Shown here in pieces: positions 6,469 through 7,714 of a DNA stretch of 7,714 bases. The notes under the pieces were generated by a model. The model was not told the origin of the DNA and searched no databases. It worked only from the letters and a program-made list of their open reading frames with translations. The DNA comes from an uncultured Gammaproteobacteria bacterium (GTDB taxonomy: Bacteria; Pseudomonadota; Gammaproteobacteria; UBA9214). The stretch is from the NCBI GenBank assembly GCA_905480305.1, contig CAJQPV010000028.1, forward strand, positions 1 to 7,714, written 5' to 3'. A program made the translations under genes and the position numbers. How positions within the stretch are numbered: position 1 is the first letter of the stretch; every line of letters begins with the position of its first letter.

Positions 6469-7458
6469 CTATTTGCAAACAACTGCTGCGCAACCTGAAC
6501 CATCAACCCCGCTGGCCTGCCGATAGATGTCTTCCTGTGTATCCCGGTAATTGGCATCATCACCTCCATGGGTGACAGCGCAGGCGGCTGCCCGCCTTGC
6601 CTGTTGCGGACAGCCTGTCTGTAACAGCGCATAGGCAAGATTATTCCAGCCCTGTGGATTGTCGGGTGATAACTGTGTTACTCGCAGAAATGCACTGGCG
6701 GCATTTGTCGTCTCACCGCTGGCATAGAGACTGTTACCGTAGGCCAGCCATGCCCGGGGTTCATTCGGCCAGTGCCGGCTGGCGGACTGGTAGGCACTGA
6801 GTGCTGCGACGTCCTGTCCAGAGGTTTCCAGGTCGCGGGATGCCTGCAGGTAGGGTGTTAATGTGGCGCTGGCCGGTATTTCTCCGGCTGGCAGGACAAC
6901 AAGTGCCCAGTAATCACTGCGTGACCAGGTGCGTTCAAACACCGCCAGTGTGGTGCGCCAGCGCGCCGTAGTGCCCGAGCGCAGCATGATTTCGTGTTTG
7001 TCGAGGTCGTAGCCAATGACTACCGCGAAATGCCAGTTTTGAAACCAGTCGTTACCAAGGTTCTGCATGACCAGTACCGGGTTGCCATGTGCGACTTCAG
7101 TTAACAGGCCAGGCAGTGAGTCGGGCAGGGGGTAAGCCAGCATCCGGTAGCGACGTGCCGTGGCCGTCATTTCTTCCGGCAGGCTGCCTTGCAGTGCCGG
7201 AACATAAACCTCATCAAGCAGCTCATCAGGGGTTATCCTGACAGCCTGTGCGGACAGCACGGTTGCCAGGGCAGCCGGGCCACACTGGTATTGCTGTTGC
7301 GGGAAGAAGGGTGTGTCTGTGAGTTCAATCGAAGCGGGTATGCCGGCCGGTATGTCCGCAAGCAGCTGCCTGGTTTGCAGTGGCGTTGCGCAGCCAGATA
7401 GTGCCAGCACCAATAAAAAAGCACCCGCCAGTTGGCGGGTGCTTGCAGTCTGGCACAC
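6469..7458 (-). CDS. PA2778 family cysteine peptidase (C39-like lipoprotein with TPRs)
   Basis: A 329-residue protein from a GTG at 7458. Residues 1-22 make a lipoprotein signal: MCQTASTR, a hydrophobic stretch, then lipobox LSGC with Cys23. The C39-like papain-fold domain follows, with PQQQYQCGPAAL (53-64; Gln58 and Cys59 as oxyanion and nucleophile) and WHFAVVIGYD (142-151; His143). The third catalytic Asp is not obvious; EIMLRSGTT stands where C39 enzymes often have DP, a form I recall in PA2778 relatives. After about residue 205 come roughly three TPR helical pairs (205-292) and a short tail with two Cys. Upstream is the PA2779-family gene, 7 nt away, so translation is probably coupled. 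A longer frame reaches an ATG at 7614 but only by running through the PA2779 codons. No ATG lies between 7515 and the lipobox, so GTG is an inference. Function unknown; it may process or bind a peptide partner at the envelope. Confidence 0.85.
   Translation of the reverse strand: MCQTASTRQLAGAFLLVLALSGCATPLQTRQLLADIPAGIPASIELTDTPFFPQQQYQCGPAALATVLSAQAVRITPDELLDEVYVPALQGSLPEEMTATARRYRMLAYPLPDSLPGLLTEVAHGNPVLVMQNLGNDWFQNWHFAVVIGYDLDKHEIMLRSGTTARWRTTLAVFERTWSRSDYWALVVLPAGEIPASATLTPYLQASRDLETSGQDVAALSAYQSASRHWPNEPRAWLAYGNSLYASGETTNAASAFLRVTQLSPDNPQGWNNLAYALLQTGCPQQARRAAACAVTHGGDDANYRDTQEDIYRQASGVDGSGCAAVVCK
7415..7442 (-). terminator. Intrinsic terminator inside the PA2778 signal-peptide codons
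   Basis: Read on the minus strand, GCACCCGCCA (7442-7433) pairs perfectly with TGGCGGGTGC (7430-7421) over a tiny loop, and is followed at once by six T (7420-7415). Nine pairs with a 4-nt loop is the more realistic fold. It comes 23 nt after the stop of the PA2779-family gene, a normal place for a terminator, but the same bases encode TRQLAGAFL of the next gene's signal peptide. It may therefore act as an attenuator that lowers peptidase expression unless ribosomes translate through it. Confidence 0.8.
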
Positions 7459-7465
7459 GCCTGTC

Positions 7466-7714
7466 TTAATTGACCGGGTGGATGAACGGGAAGATATCTG
7501 TTGCGCCGATGACATCGGTAATAACAAACACAACAAAAATAACCAGCAGGATGCCGAGGATGTTGCCGCCGGCATCCAGTGTATCAACGTGCCGGTTGAT
7601 GCGAGCCAGTTCACTGTCAGTGAGGCTGTCGATACGGCTCTTCACAAGGTCAGGGCTGACACCCAGTGCCTGCAGTTGCTGGCGGGCAGACTGTTGCTGC
7701 AGTAGTTGTTGCAG
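7466..7714 (-). CDS. PA2779 family membrane protein, N-terminus off the right edge
   Basis: The C-terminal 82 residues are in the window; the frame is open to the right edge, so the start is not seen. The segment begins with a Gln-rich helix (LQQLLQQQSARQQLQALGVS). The family-like stretch follows: VKSRIDSLTDSEL (24-36 of the visible part), DTLDAGG (44-50), and a hydrophobic membrane helix ILGILLVIFVVFVITDVIG (52-70). It ends ATDIFPFIHPVN. PA2779-family proteins are short, with an N-terminal signal, a helical periplasmic part and a C-terminal membrane span; their role is unknown. The pairing with a PA2778-family peptidase directly downstream is the known arrangement and supports both calls. 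The short gap to the peptidase GTG suggests one operon, with a terminator hairpin just past the stop. Confidence 0.85.
   Translation of the reverse strand: MQQLLQQQSARQQLQALGVSPDLVKSRIDSLTDSELARINRHVDTLDAGGNILGILLVIFVVFVITDVIGATDIFPFIHPVN

Noticed and set aside
7459..7614. N-terminal extension of the C39 peptidase to an ATG at 7614
   Set aside because: These bases are the C-terminal codons of the PA2779-family gene in another frame, which match that family well. The extension has no family likeness and would bury the lipoprotein signal inside the protein.
1..7714. Defence island, CRISPR array, prophage or transposon
   Set aside because: No cas, restriction, toxin-antitoxin, integrase or transposase sequence and no regularly spaced repeats were seen; the genes are mostly common chromosomal families.

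Overview
The window reads as an ordinary chromosomal stretch of a free-living gammaproteobacterium. The pointers are an SprT with a close E. coli-type zinc ribbon, a YchJ with both SEC-C motifs, the PA2779/PA2778 gene pair known from Pseudomonas and relatives, and REP-like palindromes with a CTCCTACAG tail of the kind common in Pseudomonas and related groups. The genus cannot be named from the sequence. No phage, plasmid, transposase, CRISPR, tRNA or rRNA sequence was seen.

Layout, left to right. (1) 1-1054, minus: a secreted PQQ-dependent sugar dehydrogenase-like beta-propeller, cut by the left edge. (2) 1119-1916, plus: an inositol-monophosphatase family phosphatase, divergent from (1), with overlapping -10 boxes in the 64-nt gap. 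(3) 1917-1981: a convergent gap with a decayed REP-like copy. (4) 1982-3448, minus: a polytopic lipase-maturation-factor family protein. (5) 3579-4097, plus: SprT. (6) 4188-5363, plus: a membrane-anchored M19 dipeptidase, 90 nt downstream of sprT. (7) 5397-5897, minus: YchJ. (8) 5995-6378, plus: a small GIY-YIG-like protein. (9) 6379-6468: a convergent gap holding an inverted pair of REP-like hairpins. (10) 6469-7458, minus: a PA2778-family C39-like cysteine peptidase lipoprotein with TPRs. (11) 7466-7714, minus: the C-terminal end of a PA2779-family membrane protein, cut by the right edge.

The genes are mostly single transcription units facing each other. The only clear operon is PA2779-PA2778, with 7 nt between stop and start; sprT and the dipeptidase may be co-transcribed. 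Several products act at or beyond the inner membrane (sugar dehydrogenase, LMF protein, dipeptidase, C39 lipoprotein, PA2779 protein), but nothing shows that they form one pathway.

The most interesting structure is a near-perfect intrinsic terminator (7415-7442, minus strand) lying inside the codons for the lipoprotein signal peptide of the C39 peptidase. It suggests attenuation within the PA2779-PA2778 operon. I found no convincing new multi-gene system.
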